DNA from: Flavobacterium sp.
GTDB lineage: Bacteria > Bacteroidota > Bacteroidia > Flavobacteriales > Flavobacteriaceae
Assembly (NCBI RefSeq): GCF_027531705.1
Contig: NZ_JAPZSP010000008.1
Coordinates: 62,001 to 126,000 of the forward strand
DNA length: 64,000 nt
Reading direction: 5' to 3'
Below, one piece after another: positions 1 through 8,355 of the stretch. Positions within the stretch are counted from its first letter, which is position 1. Every line of letters begins with the position of its first letter. Below the pieces are notes generated by a model. It was not told the origin of the DNA and ran no database searches. It saw nothing but the letters and a program-made list of their open reading frames with translations. Made by a program: the position numbers and the translations under genes.

Positions 1-11
1 ATAAGATGAAA

Positions 12-506
12 TTATTTTTCATTTGTAATTGTTTTAGTTTTAATAAAATAGGCAACAATTGCGCCAAATGTTACACCCATTGACATACTATTTGAAATTC
101 CTTGAAAAATAAAACTTTTCATATTGTAAAGTGCTGTCACTTGTTCAATTGTTTGCTTTTTTTCGGATACAATTAGGTTAATCATTTTGTCAAAATAACC
201 AGGTGTTATATAAGTGTAAGTTATATAATTTACTAGCGGACTAAAAACAGCAATTATAAACGAAAGTATCATTCCCGAAATGAAACCTTGTTTCCAAGTT
301 ATAACACCATTGTAATCTTTTTTCTTTTTTTCTAAAAGAGCAAAAACAAAAATTGCAATCGCTACAAATGCGAAAAGATTGGTATATAGCATTTGTTTTG
401 CTAAATATTGGTCATGCCAACCCAACGTTTTTTCAAGAATCATCCAAAGTAGTGAAGCAATGCTAAAATTTATAGCCCATTTTAGCTCTAATGCGTAGTT
501 TTTCAT
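12..506 (-). CDS. DUF4199 family membrane protein
   Basis: A 164-residue integral membrane protein with about four hydrophobic segments (roughly residues 9-26, 42-60, 75-98 and 138-156). The central 'GVITWKQGFISGMILSF' stretch and the overall layout match the DUF4199 family, common in Bacteroidota and of unknown function. There is no signal peptide beyond the first membrane segment. It is transcribed away from the sulfur-transport pair to its right. Family assignment is from pattern recognition; no function can be inferred. Confidence 0.75.
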   Translation of the reverse strand: MKNYALELKWAINFSIASLLWMILEKTLGWHDQYLAKQMLYTNLFAFVAIAIFVFALLEKKKKDYNGVITWKQGFISGMILSFIIAVFSPLVNYITYTYITPGYFDKMINLIVSEKKQTIEQVTALYNMKSFIFQGISNSMSMGVTFGAIVAYFIKTKTITNEK

Positions 507-564
507 GTCAATTTTTAAATTTTATTCAAAATTAAAGTAATATTTGAAAGTATAAACGGATTTC

Positions 565-595
565 CTTGAAAAAATAATTCTTATGCTTATTTTTG
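565..595 (+). promoter_or_regulatory. Bacteroidota-type promoter for the YeeE/YedE pair
   Basis: CTTG at 565-568 and TATTTTTG at 588-595 are separated by 19 nt. This matches the Bacteroidota housekeeping promoter pattern TTTG-N19-TAnnTTTG. The predicted start lies a few bases before the ATG at 612, so the leader would be very short. Confidence 0.6.
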
Positions 596-611
596 TAAAA
601 AAATAATCGGA

Positions 612-1169
612 ATGGATATTTTATTTCATACTTGGCATTGGGCAATTTCAGGTTTTATTATCGGGTTGATTATGCTTACATTAACTTATTTTGGCAAAAC
701 ATTCGGAATGTCATCTAATTTAAGAACAATGTGCTCGATGGCTGGTGCTGGCAAAATGAGTAATTATTTCGATTTTGATTGGCGTGAACAAAAATGGAAT
801 TTAGCCGTTGTATTAGGTGCCATTGCAGGTGGTTTTTTTGCGTATTATTTTATGAGTAGTAGCGATATTGTTAACCTAAATCCTAAAACAATTGCTAGTC
901 TAAACGCAATGGGAATTGATGCACCCAATGGTAAAATCGCTCCTGATTTGATTTTTAGTTTAGATGCTGTAAAAACCGTAAAAGGATTTTGCATCTTACT
1001 TTTCGGCGGATTCTTAATAGGTTTCGGAACACCGTATGCTGGTGGTTGTACTTCTGGACATGCAATTTCAGGTTTGAGCAACTTTCAATTACCATCATTA
1101 ATTGCAGTAATCGGATTTTTTCTTGGCGGATTGATAATGGCTCATTTTATTTTACCTTTAATCTTCTAA
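612..1169 (+). CDS. YeeE/YedE family sulfur-compound transport protein, first subunit
   Basis: A 185-residue polytopic membrane protein of the YeeE/YedE (TsuA-like) family, whose characterised members import thiosulfate. The family signature G-G-C-x-S-G-H is at residues 144-150, with Cys146 as the likely sulfur-relay residue. Cys41 lies in a conserved-looking N-terminal loop. There are about five membrane segments. It is about half the length of full YeeE proteins and is followed after 3 nt by a second half-size member, the usual two-gene arrangement in Bacteroidota. The actual substrate is inferred, not shown. Confidence 0.85.
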   Translation: MDILFHTWHWAISGFIIGLIMLTLTYFGKTFGMSSNLRTMCSMAGAGKMSNYFDFDWREQKWNLAVVLGAIAGGFFAYYFMSSSDIVNLNPKTIASLNAMGIDAPNGKIAPDLIFSLDAVKTVKGFCILLFGGFLIGFGTPYAGGCTSGHAISGLSNFQLPSLIAVIGFFLGGLIMAHFILPLIF

Positions 1170-1172
1170 GAA

Positions 1173-1586
1173 ATGAAATTACTACGATTTTTTATAGTTG
1201 GATTTGTTTTTGGGGTGGTTTTAACCAAATCAGAAGCCATTTCTTGGTACAGAATATACGAAATGTTCCACTTTCAATCTTTCCACATGTACGGAATTAT
1301 TGGAGTTGCAGTTTTGACAGGTTGTATCGGAATTAGAATTATCAAAAAAAGAGAAATCAAAGATTATAAAGGTTTACCAATCGAGATTTTGCCAAAAGAT
1401 AAATCCATTTCAAGATATTTAATTGGTGGAATTTTATTCGGATTAGGCTGGGCATTAGTAGGTTGTTGTCCTGGTCCAATCTTCATTTTACTCGGAACCG
1501 GAATGTTTTCAATCGTAGTAATTTTGGCAGGAGCACTATTAGGAACTTATGTTTATGGAATGGTAAAAGACAAGTTGCCACATTAA
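1173..1586 (+). CDS. YeeE/YedE family (DUF6691) transport protein, second subunit
   Basis: A 137-residue membrane protein with about four hydrophobic segments and the motif G-C-C-P-G-P at residues 97-102. This is the counterpart of the Cys signature in the preceding gene. It starts 3 nt after the upstream stop, so the two are surely co-transcribed and probably form one pore equivalent to a full-length YeeE. Such pairs often sit near rhodanese or sulfur-oxidation genes; none is present here. Substrate thiosulfate or another sulfane sulfur compound is an inference from the family. Confidence 0.83.
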   Translation: MKLLRFFIVGFVFGVVLTKSEAISWYRIYEMFHFQSFHMYGIIGVAVLTGCIGIRIIKKREIKDYKGLPIEILPKDKSISRYLIGGILFGLGWALVGCCPGPIFILLGTGMFSIVVILAGALLGTYVYGMVKDKLPH

Positions 1587-1619
1587 TTTTAGAAACAAAC
1601 CACTACAAATTAATTAGTG

Positions 1620-1680
1620 AAATCAAATAAAAGTTAATTAATTTGTGCTAATTCGTGCAATTTGTGTCAAATCTCTATTG
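1620..1680. repeat. Degenerate TTCGTG-type intergenic repeat fragment
   Basis: The stretch 'AATTTGTGCTAATTCGTGCA' and its flanks resemble the arms of the two larger elements at 25994 and 45693 and the repeat at 30720-30920. It looks like a decayed copy lying upstream of pyrR. No coding potential is visible. Confidence 0.45.
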
Positions 1681-1694
1681 TGTTTATTAGATTA

Positions 1695-1724
1695 TTAGTA
1701 TTCCAAGAATTTTATTTATATTTA
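1695..1724 (+). promoter_or_regulatory. Candidate pyrR promoter
   Basis: TTAG at 695-698 of this kilobase and TATATTTA at 1717-1724 are separated by 18 nt, a near match to the TTTG-N19-TAnnTTTG pattern. It lies just upstream of the pyrR ATG at 1744. No PyrR-binding attenuator hairpin is visible between it and the gene. Confidence 0.4.
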
Positions 1725-1743
1725 CATCCCAAACAACAGCACT

Positions 1744-2289
1744 ATGAGTCAAAAAATATTGCTCACTTCCCAAGAAGTCAATATCATACTTCATCGTTTG
1801 GCTTGTCAATTGATAGAGAATCATTTAGATTTTTCTACTACCGTTTTGATAGGAATTCAACCGCGTGGTACTTTTTTAGCAGAACGACTTAAAAAACTTT
1901 TGCAAGACGAGTACGGTATTACAAACATTGCGTTAGGCTATCTCGATATTACTTTTTTCAGAGATGATTTTAGACGAAATGACAAACCACTCGACGCCAA
2001 TAAAACCCAAATAGATTTTCTAGTTGAAGACAAAAAAGTAGTTTTTATTGACGATGTTTTATTTACCGGAAGAAGTATTCGTGCGGCATTGACTGCCATT
2101 CAATCATTTGGTCGCCCATCAGAAATAGAATTATTGGTGCTTATTGACAGACGTTTTAGCAGGCATTTGCCAATTCAACCCGATTATCGTGGCAGACAAG
2201 TAGATGCTATCAATAACGAAAAAGTAAAAGTGTGTTGGAATGAAAAGGATGGTGAAGACGGCGTTTTTTTAATCAAAACTGAAAATTAA
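1744..2289 (+). CDS. pyrR: Bifunctional pyr operon regulator / uracil phosphoribosyltransferase PyrR
   Basis: A 181-residue type I phosphoribosyltransferase fold. The PRPP-binding loop 'VVFIDDVLFTGRSIR' is at residues 99-113. An N-terminal 'IGIQPRGTFLAERL' strand-loop also matches PyrR. PyrR converts uracil plus PRPP to UMP and in Gram-positives binds pyr leader RNA. The RNA-binding role is unproven in Bacteroidota, and no leader hairpin is visible here. The pyrB start codon follows the stop by one base, so the two genes form an operon for pyrimidine synthesis and salvage. Confidence 0.92.
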   Translation: MSQKILLTSQEVNIILHRLACQLIENHLDFSTTVLIGIQPRGTFLAERLKKLLQDEYGITNIALGYLDITFFRDDFRRNDKPLDANKTQIDFLVEDKKVVFIDDVLFTGRSIRAALTAIQSFGRPSEIELLVLIDRRFSRHLPIQPDYRGRQVDAINNEKVKVCWNEKDGEDGVFLIKTEN

Positions 2290-2290
2290 A

Positions 2291-3214
2291 ATGAAGGAAT
2301 TAAGCGTAAATCATTTATTAGGAATCAAATATCTACAACCTGAAGATATCAACCTCATTTTTGAAACAGCCGACCATTTTAAAGAAGTCATCAATCGTCC
2401 CATTAAAAAAGTTCCTTCACTCCGAGATATTACCATTGCCAACATTTTTTTTGAAAATAGCACCCGAACCAAACTTTCTTTTGAATTAGCACAAAAACGA
2501 TTATCAGCCGATGTTATTAGTTTTTCAGCTGCGCAATCTTCTGTTAAAAAAGGAGAAACGCTTATTGATACGGTCAACAATATCCTTTCAATGAAAGTGG
2601 ATATGGTGGTGATGCGACATTCAAATCCTGGAGCGGCATATTTTCTGTCACAAAATGTAAAAGCAAGTATCGTAAACGCTGGTGATGGCGCACATGAACA
2701 TCCAACACAGGCTTTGCTGGATAGTTTTTCAATCAGAGAAAAATTAGGAGAAGTAGGCGGGAAAAAAGTGGTGATCGTTGGAGATATTTTGCATTCACGA
2801 GTAGCGTTATCTAATATTTATGCGCTACAAATGCAAGGTGCCGAAGTTAAAGTTTGCGGACCCAAAACATTGATTCCAAAGTATATTGAATCACTTGGCG
2901 TAAGTGTCGAACCCAATTTGAGAAAAGCACTAGAGTGGTGCGATGTGGCCAATATGTTACGTGTGCAAAACGAACGAATGGATGTTAATTATTTTCCTTC
3001 AACAAGAGAATATGCACAACAATATGGTGTTGACAAAGCCTTATTAGATTCATTGAATAAAGAAATCGTAATCATGCATCCAGGACCAATTAATAGAGGA
3101 GTAGAGATTACTTCAGATGTGGCAGATTCTAAACAATCGGTTATTTTGAATCAAGTTGAAAACGGGGTTGCGATAAGAATGGCGGTTATTTATTTATTGG
3201 CATCGAAATTGTAG
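2291..3214 (+). CDS. pyrB: Aspartate carbamoyltransferase catalytic subunit PyrB
   Basis: A 307-residue protein of normal length. The carbamoyl-phosphate loop 'FENSTRTKLSFELA' is at residues 54-67, and 'HPTQALLD' lies near residue 137. 'MHPGPINRGVE' near residue 263 is the C-terminal substrate loop. It condenses carbamoyl phosphate and aspartate to N-carbamoylaspartate, the committed step of UMP synthesis, in the cytoplasm. It directly follows pyrR. No regulatory PyrI subunit is nearby, as is usual for enzymes paired with PyrR. Confidence 0.96.
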   Translation: MKELSVNHLLGIKYLQPEDINLIFETADHFKEVINRPIKKVPSLRDITIANIFFENSTRTKLSFELAQKRLSADVISFSAAQSSVKKGETLIDTVNNILSMKVDMVVMRHSNPGAAYFLSQNVKASIVNAGDGAHEHPTQALLDSFSIREKLGEVGGKKVVIVGDILHSRVALSNIYALQMQGAEVKVCGPKTLIPKYIESLGVSVEPNLRKALEWCDVANMLRVQNERMDVNYFPSTREYAQQYGVDKALLDSLNKEIVIMHPGPINRGVEITSDVADSKQSVILNQVENGVAIRMAVIYLLASKL

Positions 3215-3236
3215 ATGTAATCAAAATTTAAACTAA

Positions 3237-3569
3237 ATGAAAGTAGAAACTAAAGGACATATCACAACGATAAGAGAAACACAAAACAATCTTGAAGCTT
3301 TTGTACAAAAGTTAGAGTGCGAATACAAAACGTTTGAAAATCAAAATTTAATTCTTGATTTGCTAAAACACGATGATGTAACCGTTGCAAACATTAAATC
3401 GTTTATGCCTTTAGCCAAACTTCATAAAAAAAACAAAAAATCATTTGTCTTGGTAGTAAATGATTTTGATTTTAATAAAGTGCCAACAAGTTTGACTATT
3501 GTGCCAACCAAATTGGAAGCCCACGACATCATTGAAATGGAAGAAATTGAACGTGATTTAGGATTTTAA
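3237..3569 (+). CDS. Conserved small protein downstream of pyrB, function unknown
   Basis: A 110-residue soluble protein without signal peptide or membrane segment. Alternating strands and helices ('NLILDLLKHDDVTVANIKSF', then 'SFVLVVNDFDF') resemble an STAS-like fold. Relatives in flavobacteria are, from memory, often labelled 'ribonuclease Z' because the gene can neighbour rnz. This protein carries no metallo-beta-lactamase motif, and the real rnz is at 56344. It starts 22 nt after pyrB, so it is probably in the pyr transcription unit. Confidence 0.7.
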   Translation: MKVETKGHITTIRETQNNLEAFVQKLECEYKTFENQNLILDLLKHDDVTVANIKSFMPLAKLHKKNKKSFVLVVNDFDFNKVPTSLTIVPTKLEAHDIIEMEEIERDLGF

Positions 3570-3626
3570 TTAGTATCAAAAGTCCATAATTAAAATTAAA
3601 TATTTAATTTTGAAAAAAAGAAAATA

Positions 3627-3863
3627 ATGAGTACAGCTTCACAATTAAAAAAGAATTTAATTTCAAGAATAAAAGATTCTAAAGATTTGAATTTTTTGAA
3701 CGCGCTTCAAACAATTTTAGATTATTCTGAGCAAGCTTTATTTCAGTTAAGTGAAGAGCAAGAAACCGCAATTGAAAAAGGAAGAAATGAAATTAAAGAC
3801 GGAAATTTTTTTAAAAATGATGAAGTAATTTCAGAAATGAAGCAATGGTTAAAAAAGAAATAG
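3627..3863 (+). CDS. Putative antitoxin of a RelE/ParE-type toxin-antitoxin pair
   Basis: A 78-residue, highly charged, largely helical protein. Its C-terminal part ('AIEKGRNEIKDGNFFKNDEV', then 'EMKQWLKKK') is the linear tail typical of small antitoxins that wrap their toxin. Its last 19 nt overlap the start of the downstream toxin-like gene, the usual coupling for such pairs. Similar 75-80-residue proteins in Bacteroidota precede RelE/ParE genes. No DNA-binding domain is obvious, so autoregulation is uncertain. Confidence 0.7.
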   Translation: MSTASQLKKNLISRIKDSKDLNFLNALQTILDYSEQALFQLSEEQETAIEKGRNEIKDGNFFKNDEVISEMKQWLKKK

Positions 3864-4144
3864 TTTGGTCTGAGTTTGCTAGACTTCAATTAACCCAAGT
3901 ACTAGAATATTATGTTCTGAGAAATGGAAACTCAGATTATAGTTTGAAAATTTTAGAAGAAGTTGAGGATTTACTAAAAACTTTATCTACTGCTGAAAAT
4001 ATTGGAAGACTTACTGAGAATAAATTTACTCGAGTAATTTCAATGAAAGTTTATTTACTATTTTATGAAATTAACTTTAATCGAATAGAAATAGTATCTT
4101 TTTGCGACAACCGACAAGATTTAAAATACAGAAAAATTAAGTAA
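3845..4144 (+). CDS. RelE/ParE family toxin
   Basis: A 99-residue protein with the RelE/ParE layout: N-terminal 'IVWSEFARLQLTQVLEYY', a middle helix with 'IGRLTEN', then strands 'RVISMKVYLLFYEI' and 'RIEIVSFCDNRQD'. The ending (F-x-D-x-R-Q) is typical of ParE-like toxins of Bacteroidota. Family members act either as mRNA endonucleases or gyrase poisons; the sequence does not say which. It overlaps the antitoxin gene by 19 nt and is intact. Confidence 0.8.
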   Translation: MVKKEIVWSEFARLQLTQVLEYYVLRNGNSDYSLKILEEVEDLLKTLSTAENIGRLTENKFTRVISMKVYLLFYEINFNRIEIVSFCDNRQDLKYRKIK

Positions 4145-4185
4145 AATAGAGTTGCTTAATTAGATTAATATTTCACTACATACTA

Positions 4186-4749
4186 ATGATAACAACCGAA
4201 ACCATTCTAAGCATATTTCTCGGAATCGGATTGGCTTCGGCTTCTGGTTTTAGAGTTTTTTTACCCTTATTTGCCTTGAGTTTGGCTTCTTATTTTAATA
4301 TTTGGGAACTAAATGAAAATTGGCTTTGGATTGGAAGCATTCCAGCTTTGATAACCCTCGGAATTGCAACTGTTTCTGAGGTTTTTGGTTATTACATTCC
4401 GTTTATTGATAATTTATTAGATACTATTGCAACGCCTTTAGCCGCTATCGCAGGAACCGTTGTTATGGCTTCAACTTTGGTTGATATTAGTCCGATGATG
4501 ACTTGGGTTTTGGCCTTAATTGCTGGTGGTGGAACAGCTTCTGCCATGCAAGGAATGACAACCGTAACACGATTAGCTTCCTCAGTAAAAACAGCCGGAA
4601 TCGGTAATCCAGTAGTCTCAACTGCCGAAACAGGAACCGCTATCGGAATGAGTGCGCTATCCATTTTTCTACCAGTTGTAGCAATTGTAGTTGTCGTTTT
4701 TTTATTTCTACTAATTTATTGGGTTTATAGAAGATTCAAAAGAAAATAA
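4186..4749 (+). CDS. DUF4126 family membrane protein
   Basis: A 187-residue membrane protein beginning '[20 protein letters not shown]', characteristic of DUF4126. Gly/Ala-rich segments and a symmetric arrangement of about four to five membrane helices follow, ending with a short basic tail 'YRRFKRK'. The family's function is unknown; the small-residue packing hints at a channel or transporter. It is co-directional with the toxin gene upstream and kdsB downstream. Confidence 0.8.
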   Translation: MITTETILSIFLGIGLASASGFRVFLPLFALSLASYFNIWELNENWLWIGSIPALITLGIATVSEVFGYYIPFIDNLLDTIATPLAAIAGTVVMASTLVDISPMMTWVLALIAGGGTASAMQGMTTVTRLASSVKTAGIGNPVVSTAETGTAIGMSALSIFLPVVAIVVVVFLFLLIYWVYRRFKRK

Positions 4750-4805
4750 TAATTAAAATTCGTTGTGTGCCTAGTAATTTCTTTGTGCACTTCGTGGTTA
4801 AGAAT

Positions 4806-5543
4806 ATGAAGATAATCGCCGTAATTCCAGCTCGATATGCCTCTACCAGATTTCCTGCCAAATTAATGCAGGATTTAGGTGGAAAAACTGTTATTTTAAG
4901 AACCTATGAAGCTGCAATTGCCACGCAACTTTTTGATGATGTGTTTGTTGTAACAGATTCGTCCATCATTTTTGATGAAATTGTTTCTAATAACGGAAAG
5001 GCAATTATGAGTATAAAAGAGCACGAATCGGGTAGTGATAGAATTGCCGAAGCTGTTCAAGATATGAATATTGATATTGTGGTAAATGTTCAAGGTGACG
5101 AACCTTTTATCAATAAAAAACCTTTAGAAGAATTAATTACTGTTTTCAAAAACGATACCGAAAACAAAGTGGATTTGGCATCCTTGATGTTTCAAATTAC
5201 CGATAAAGAAGAAATCAACAATCCTAATAATGTAAAAGTGATTACTGACCAACAAGGTTTTGCGTTGTATTTTTCACGTTCAGTGATTCCGTTTCCAAGA
5301 GAAGAAAATGTTGGTGTTCGCTATATGAAACACATCGGAATTTATGCTTTCAGAAAACAAGCTCTGTTAGATTTTTACCGTTTGCCAATGCTGTCTTTAG
5401 AAGCTTCTGAAAAACTAGAACAACTTCGCTATTTAGAATACGGAAAAAGAATAAGAATGGTAGAAACCGAACACGGCAGCATCGGAATAGACACGCCAGA
5501 AGATTTAGAAAAGGCTAGAAAATTAATTGGAAGTTTAAAGTAA
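4806..5543 (+). CDS. kdsB: 3-deoxy-manno-octulosonate cytidylyltransferase KdsB
   Basis: CMP-Kdo synthetase, which activates Kdo with CTP for lipopolysaccharide core synthesis. The N-terminal '[18 protein letters not shown]' is the nucleotide-binding signature, and '[11 protein letters not shown]' and '[10 protein letters not shown]' also fit. From the ATG at 4806 the protein is 245 residues, the normal length. A longer reading from GTG at 4767 would add 13 residues derived from an intergenic repeat ('TTTGTGCACTTCGTGGTTAA'), so I chose 4806. A terminator follows. Confidence 0.95.
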   Translation: MKIIAVIPARYASTRFPAKLMQDLGGKTVILRTYEAAIATQLFDDVFVVTDSSIIFDEIVSNNGKAIMSIKEHESGSDRIAEAVQDMNIDIVVNVQGDEPFINKKPLEELITVFKNDTENKVDLASLMFQITDKEEINNPNNVKVITDQQGFALYFSRSVIPFPREENVGVRYMKHIGIYAFRKQALLDFYRLPMLSLEASEKLEQLRYLEYGKRIRMVETEHGSIGIDTPEDLEKARKLIGSLK

Positions 5544-5552
5544 AAAACAAAA

Positions 5553-5597
5553 AAAAACCAAATTCGTAAAAATAATTTTTTGGAATTTGGTTTTTGT
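5553..5597. terminator. Bidirectional terminator between kdsB and the J-domain gene
   Basis: ACCAAATTC (5557-5565) pairs with GAATTTGGT (5583-5591). An A-run precedes the stem and a T-run follows it, so it can serve kdsB on the plus strand and the converging J-domain/KTSC gene on the minus strand. Confidence 0.75.
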
Positions 5598-5616
5598 TAT
5601 TTGGAATTTATAACCT

Positions 5617-6057
5617 TTATTCTTGATTGCTCACTTTTCTGTATGGGAAAGCATTGAAAATATGTCTTTTAGCAAAACGCGCTGGCGATTCAGCATTTAC
5701 CATTTTGATATAAGTTGCTTTTGGAACACTAATATATTCATAAACACTTCCGTTAGAAAAGTTTACAATTAACCTAATATTTTCGTATTTATAATCGGTA
5801 ATTGTACAAGTGGCGATGGTTTCATCATATTCAGGTTTACCATTTTTGATGGTTTCTGGATTGATACTTACCAAAAAGTGATAGGCTTCAATAACTTGTT
5901 GACTTTTTAATTCGGCAGCTTTTAGTCCTTCAGGATCATTACCAAACTTGTCAGGATGGCATTCTTTCATGAAGTTTCTATAAATGGTCTTCAATTCTTT
6001 CAATTCTACGTTTCTTTCTACTTCAAATAAAGAACGATATTCGTTAATTTTTTTCAT
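5617..6057 (-). CDS. J-domain plus KTSC-domain protein
   Basis: A 146-residue cytoplasmic protein. Residues about 5-65 form a J-domain with the diagnostic HPD at 34-36 ('KECHPDKFG'), which stimulates Hsp70 ATPase. Residues about 80-140 ('EYISVPKATYIKMVNAESPA', then 'FPYRKV') match the KTSC domain, a small module often linked to lysyl-tRNA synthetase-like or nucleic-acid proteins. The combination is short and lacks the Gly/Phe and zinc regions of DnaJ, so it is a specialised co-chaperone. Its partner is unknown. Confidence 0.8.
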   Translation of the reverse strand: MKKINEYRSLFEVERNVELKELKTIYRNFMKECHPDKFGNDPEGLKAAELKSQQVIEAYHFLVSINPETIKNGKPEYDETIATCTITDYKYENIRLIVNFSNGSVYEYISVPKATYIKMVNAESPARFAKRHIFNAFPYRKVSNQE

Positions 6058-6193
6058 ACCTAAAGGGAACTATTGTCTTTTTTAATTTTTTTGCAAAAGT
6101 ACATATTATTTTTAATTATTACTAAAATGATTTTCAACCTTTAATATAACCAAATTGTGATGGTAATTTAAAGTATGAAATGAATAAAAAAGT

Positions 6194-6201
6194 TATATTT
6201 G
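6194..6201 (+). promoter_or_regulatory. Candidate -7 element for the secreted endonuclease gene
   Basis: TATATTTG matches TAnnTTTG and lies 23 nt before the ATG at 6225. The -33 element is weak, so only the -7 box is called. Confidence 0.45.
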
Positions 6202-6224
6202 TATCTTAATAACCTACATTTATA

Positions 6225-8198
6225 ATGAAAAAACTACTCTTTGCCCTTATAATTTCGTTTTTTTCAATCAACTCTTTCTCTCAAGTGGTGATTAATGAAA
6301 TTGATGCTGATACCTTTTCATCAGACTTATTAGAGTTTATTGAACTTAAATCGAATACACCAACTTTCTCTTTGAACGGTTATGTTTTGGTTTTTTATAA
6401 TGGAACATCAACAGGTTTGTCATCGGTAAGTTATTTTGCTATCGATTTAGATGGTTTGACAACTGATGTAAACGGAATAATTCACCTTGGTAATACGCAA
6501 GTTTCTCCAACACCAGCATACGATTTTCCTGAAGCAACGCTGCAAAATGGGCCAGACGCAGTTGCTTTATATATTGGAAACGCTATAGATTTCCCATTAA
6601 ACACATTAGCACATTCAACGGGTTTGATAGATGCTGTTGCTTATACAAGTTCAACAACATTGCCAACAGCTCTAATGACAGCACTTGGTGAAACCGATGT
6701 TCCAAATGAAAATTTAGGAGGAACAGGTCCTTCCAAATCTATTCAGCGTAAAACGGATGGTACTTATGAAATAAAAGCGCCAACTCCTGGAATGAATAAC
6801 GACGGTTCTGGAATTATTTTTAACTACATCAACTGTATTCCAACAGTTTTAGAAGTTTCGGAAGGACAATCGTTTTCTTTAAATTTTTCGACTTCGCAAA
6901 CCGTTGCAACTTCTCCGCTGGTTATTAATTTTAGTTTAAATAACTTTGGGTTTACTACTTCCGATTTTACAGGAAACCTCTCTGTTACTATTCCAGTTGG
7001 TTCTACAACAGGTTCAACTACTATTACTTTGTTGAATGACGGAAATATTGAAGGCGATGAAGAATTAAATATTTCTGTAATTTCTCCTGCAATTCCTTAT
7101 TATCTTCAAACTAATAATATAATTGTTAGGGTTTTAGATGCTAATTTCAATGTTTCTACTTATGGAACGCCAGCAACACCAACCTATTCTTTGGCTAGTA
7201 CACAACCAATGGGTTACTATAATTCTATTGAAAATTTATCAGGTGCAACTTTAAAACAAGCTATTCAAAATATTATTGCAAATCCTGCTGAAGTGCGAGT
7301 GCATACCTATTCAGAAGTGTACGATATTATTACAGTTGCCGATCAAAATCCGGCGAATAATAATCAAGTTTGGTTGATTTATACAGAAGCGTCTCGTTCT
7401 AAATTAGATAGACAAGTAGGAAGTAGTATTGTTGGAAAATGGAATAGAGAGCATATTTATCCGCAATCACGTGGTAATTATGGTTCTGGAATTGATTATG
7501 ATTTGCCACCTGATGGTTTTAATAATTGGTTTACAACAAGTGCTGACGATATTGGAGCAGGATTAAGCGATGCTCACCATATTAGAGTTGCTGATGGACA
7601 AGAAAACTCTTCTCGAAATAACAAAGATTATGGACCATTAGATTACAACGGTCCAAGCGGTTCGACAGCCAATTCATGGAAAGGTGATGTGGCTCGTGCC
7701 TTGTTTTATATGGCGGTTCGCTATAACGGATTGAGTTTGGTAAACGGAAATCCAGCCGATTCTACTATTGGACAATTGGGTGATTTGGCAACGCTTTTGG
7801 CATGGAATCAGTTAGATCCTGCCGATGATTTTGAAATGAATCGCAACAATTACATTTATACTTGGCAGCACAACCGAAATCCGTTTATTGATTATCCTAA
7901 TTTGGCTGATTATATTTGGGGAGCAAACGCTGGCCAAGTGTGGAATTCTTCTCTAAAAAAGAATGATTTGGACAAATTACAGGTAGTAATGTATCCAAAT
8001 CCTGCTAACGATTTTGTTGATTTCTTTGGAATTGATGGAGTAGGAGTTGTTGAAATTTACAACACGCTTGGCGAAAAAGTTTTGACTAAAGAATTTGCAA
8101 ACGAAACAAGAATTCAATTGAATTTAGCTTCGGGTGTTTATTTGACCAAAATTACTTCGGGTTCAAAATCGGTTACTAAAAAGTTGGTTATTCAGTAA
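6225..8198 (+). CDS. Secreted endonuclease I family protein with lamin-tail-like, Calx-beta-like and T9SS type A domains
   Basis: 657 residues, with signal peptide at 1-19 ('LLFALIISFFSINSFSQ'). A lamin-tail-like region at about 20-195 ('VVINEIDADTFSSDLLEFIE') is followed by a Calx-beta-like strand region at about 200-305. The endonuclease I catalytic domain covers about 340-570 and carries 'WNREHIYPQSRG' near residue 405 and 'DAHHIR' near 448, the His/Asn metal site of the family. The last 70 residues ('MYPNPANDFVDFFG' to 'KKLVIQ') are a T9SS type A sorting domain. It probably degrades extracellular DNA for nutrition; the type IX system would export it. Complete and well formed. Confidence 0.9.
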   Translation: MKKLLFALIISFFSINSFSQVVINEIDADTFSSDLLEFIELKSNTPTFSLNGYVLVFYNGTSTGLSSVSYFAIDLDGLTTDVNGIIHLGNTQVSPTPAYDFPEATLQNGPDAVALYIGNAIDFPLNTLAHSTGLIDAVAYTSSTTLPTALMTALGETDVPNENLGGTGPSKSIQRKTDGTYEIKAPTPGMNNDGSGIIFNYINCIPTVLEVSEGQSFSLNFSTSQTVATSPLVINFSLNNFGFTTSDFTGNLSVTIPVGSTTGSTTITLLNDGNIEGDEELNISVISPAIPYYLQTNNIIVRVLDANFNVSTYGTPATPTYSLASTQPMGYYNSIENLSGATLKQAIQNIIANPAEVRVHTYSEVYDIITVADQNPANNNQVWLIYTEASRSKLDRQVGSSIVGKWNREHIYPQSRGNYGSGIDYDLPPDGFNNWFTTSADDIGAGLSDAHHIRVADGQENSSRNNKDYGPLDYNGPSGSTANSWKGDVARALFYMAVRYNGLSLVNGNPADSTIGQLGDLATLLAWNQLDPADDFEMNRNNYIYTWQHNRNPFIDYPNLADYIWGANAGQVWNSSLKKNDLDKLQVVMYPNPANDFVDFFGIDGVGVVEIYNTLGEKVLTKEFANETRIQLNLASGVYLTKITSGSKSVTKKLVIQ

Positions 8199-8239
8199 TT
8201 ATTTTTGGCTATAGTCTATATAATATATTTGTTTTCAAT

Positions 8240-8330
8240 TTATTTCGCCACAGATTTCAGGGATTTAAAAGATTTTCTTCATTATATTGATAAAAATCTG
8301 TGCTAATCTGTATAATCAGTGGCTTAAAAA
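8240..8330. repeat. Intergenic repeat related to the TTCGTG/'ctgtgctaatctg' family
   Basis: Imperfect inverted repeat: 'CCACAGATTTCAGGGATTTA' on the left mirrors 'AATCTGTATAATCAGTGGC' on the right, with 'AATCTGTGCTAATCTGT' between. It fills the gap between two convergent genes and may also act as a terminator. It has no coding capacity. Confidence 0.45.
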
Positions 8331-8355
8331 TGCATACGGTTATTAGATTAAAGCC

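Noticed and set aside
1587..1743. PyrR-binding attenuator before pyrR
   Set aside because: No anti-terminator/terminator pair or PyrR-binding loop; the region is a repeat fragment and a promoter.
4767..4806. GTG start extending kdsB by 13 residues
   Set aside because: The extra residues come from an intergenic repeat and are not part of the family N-terminus.
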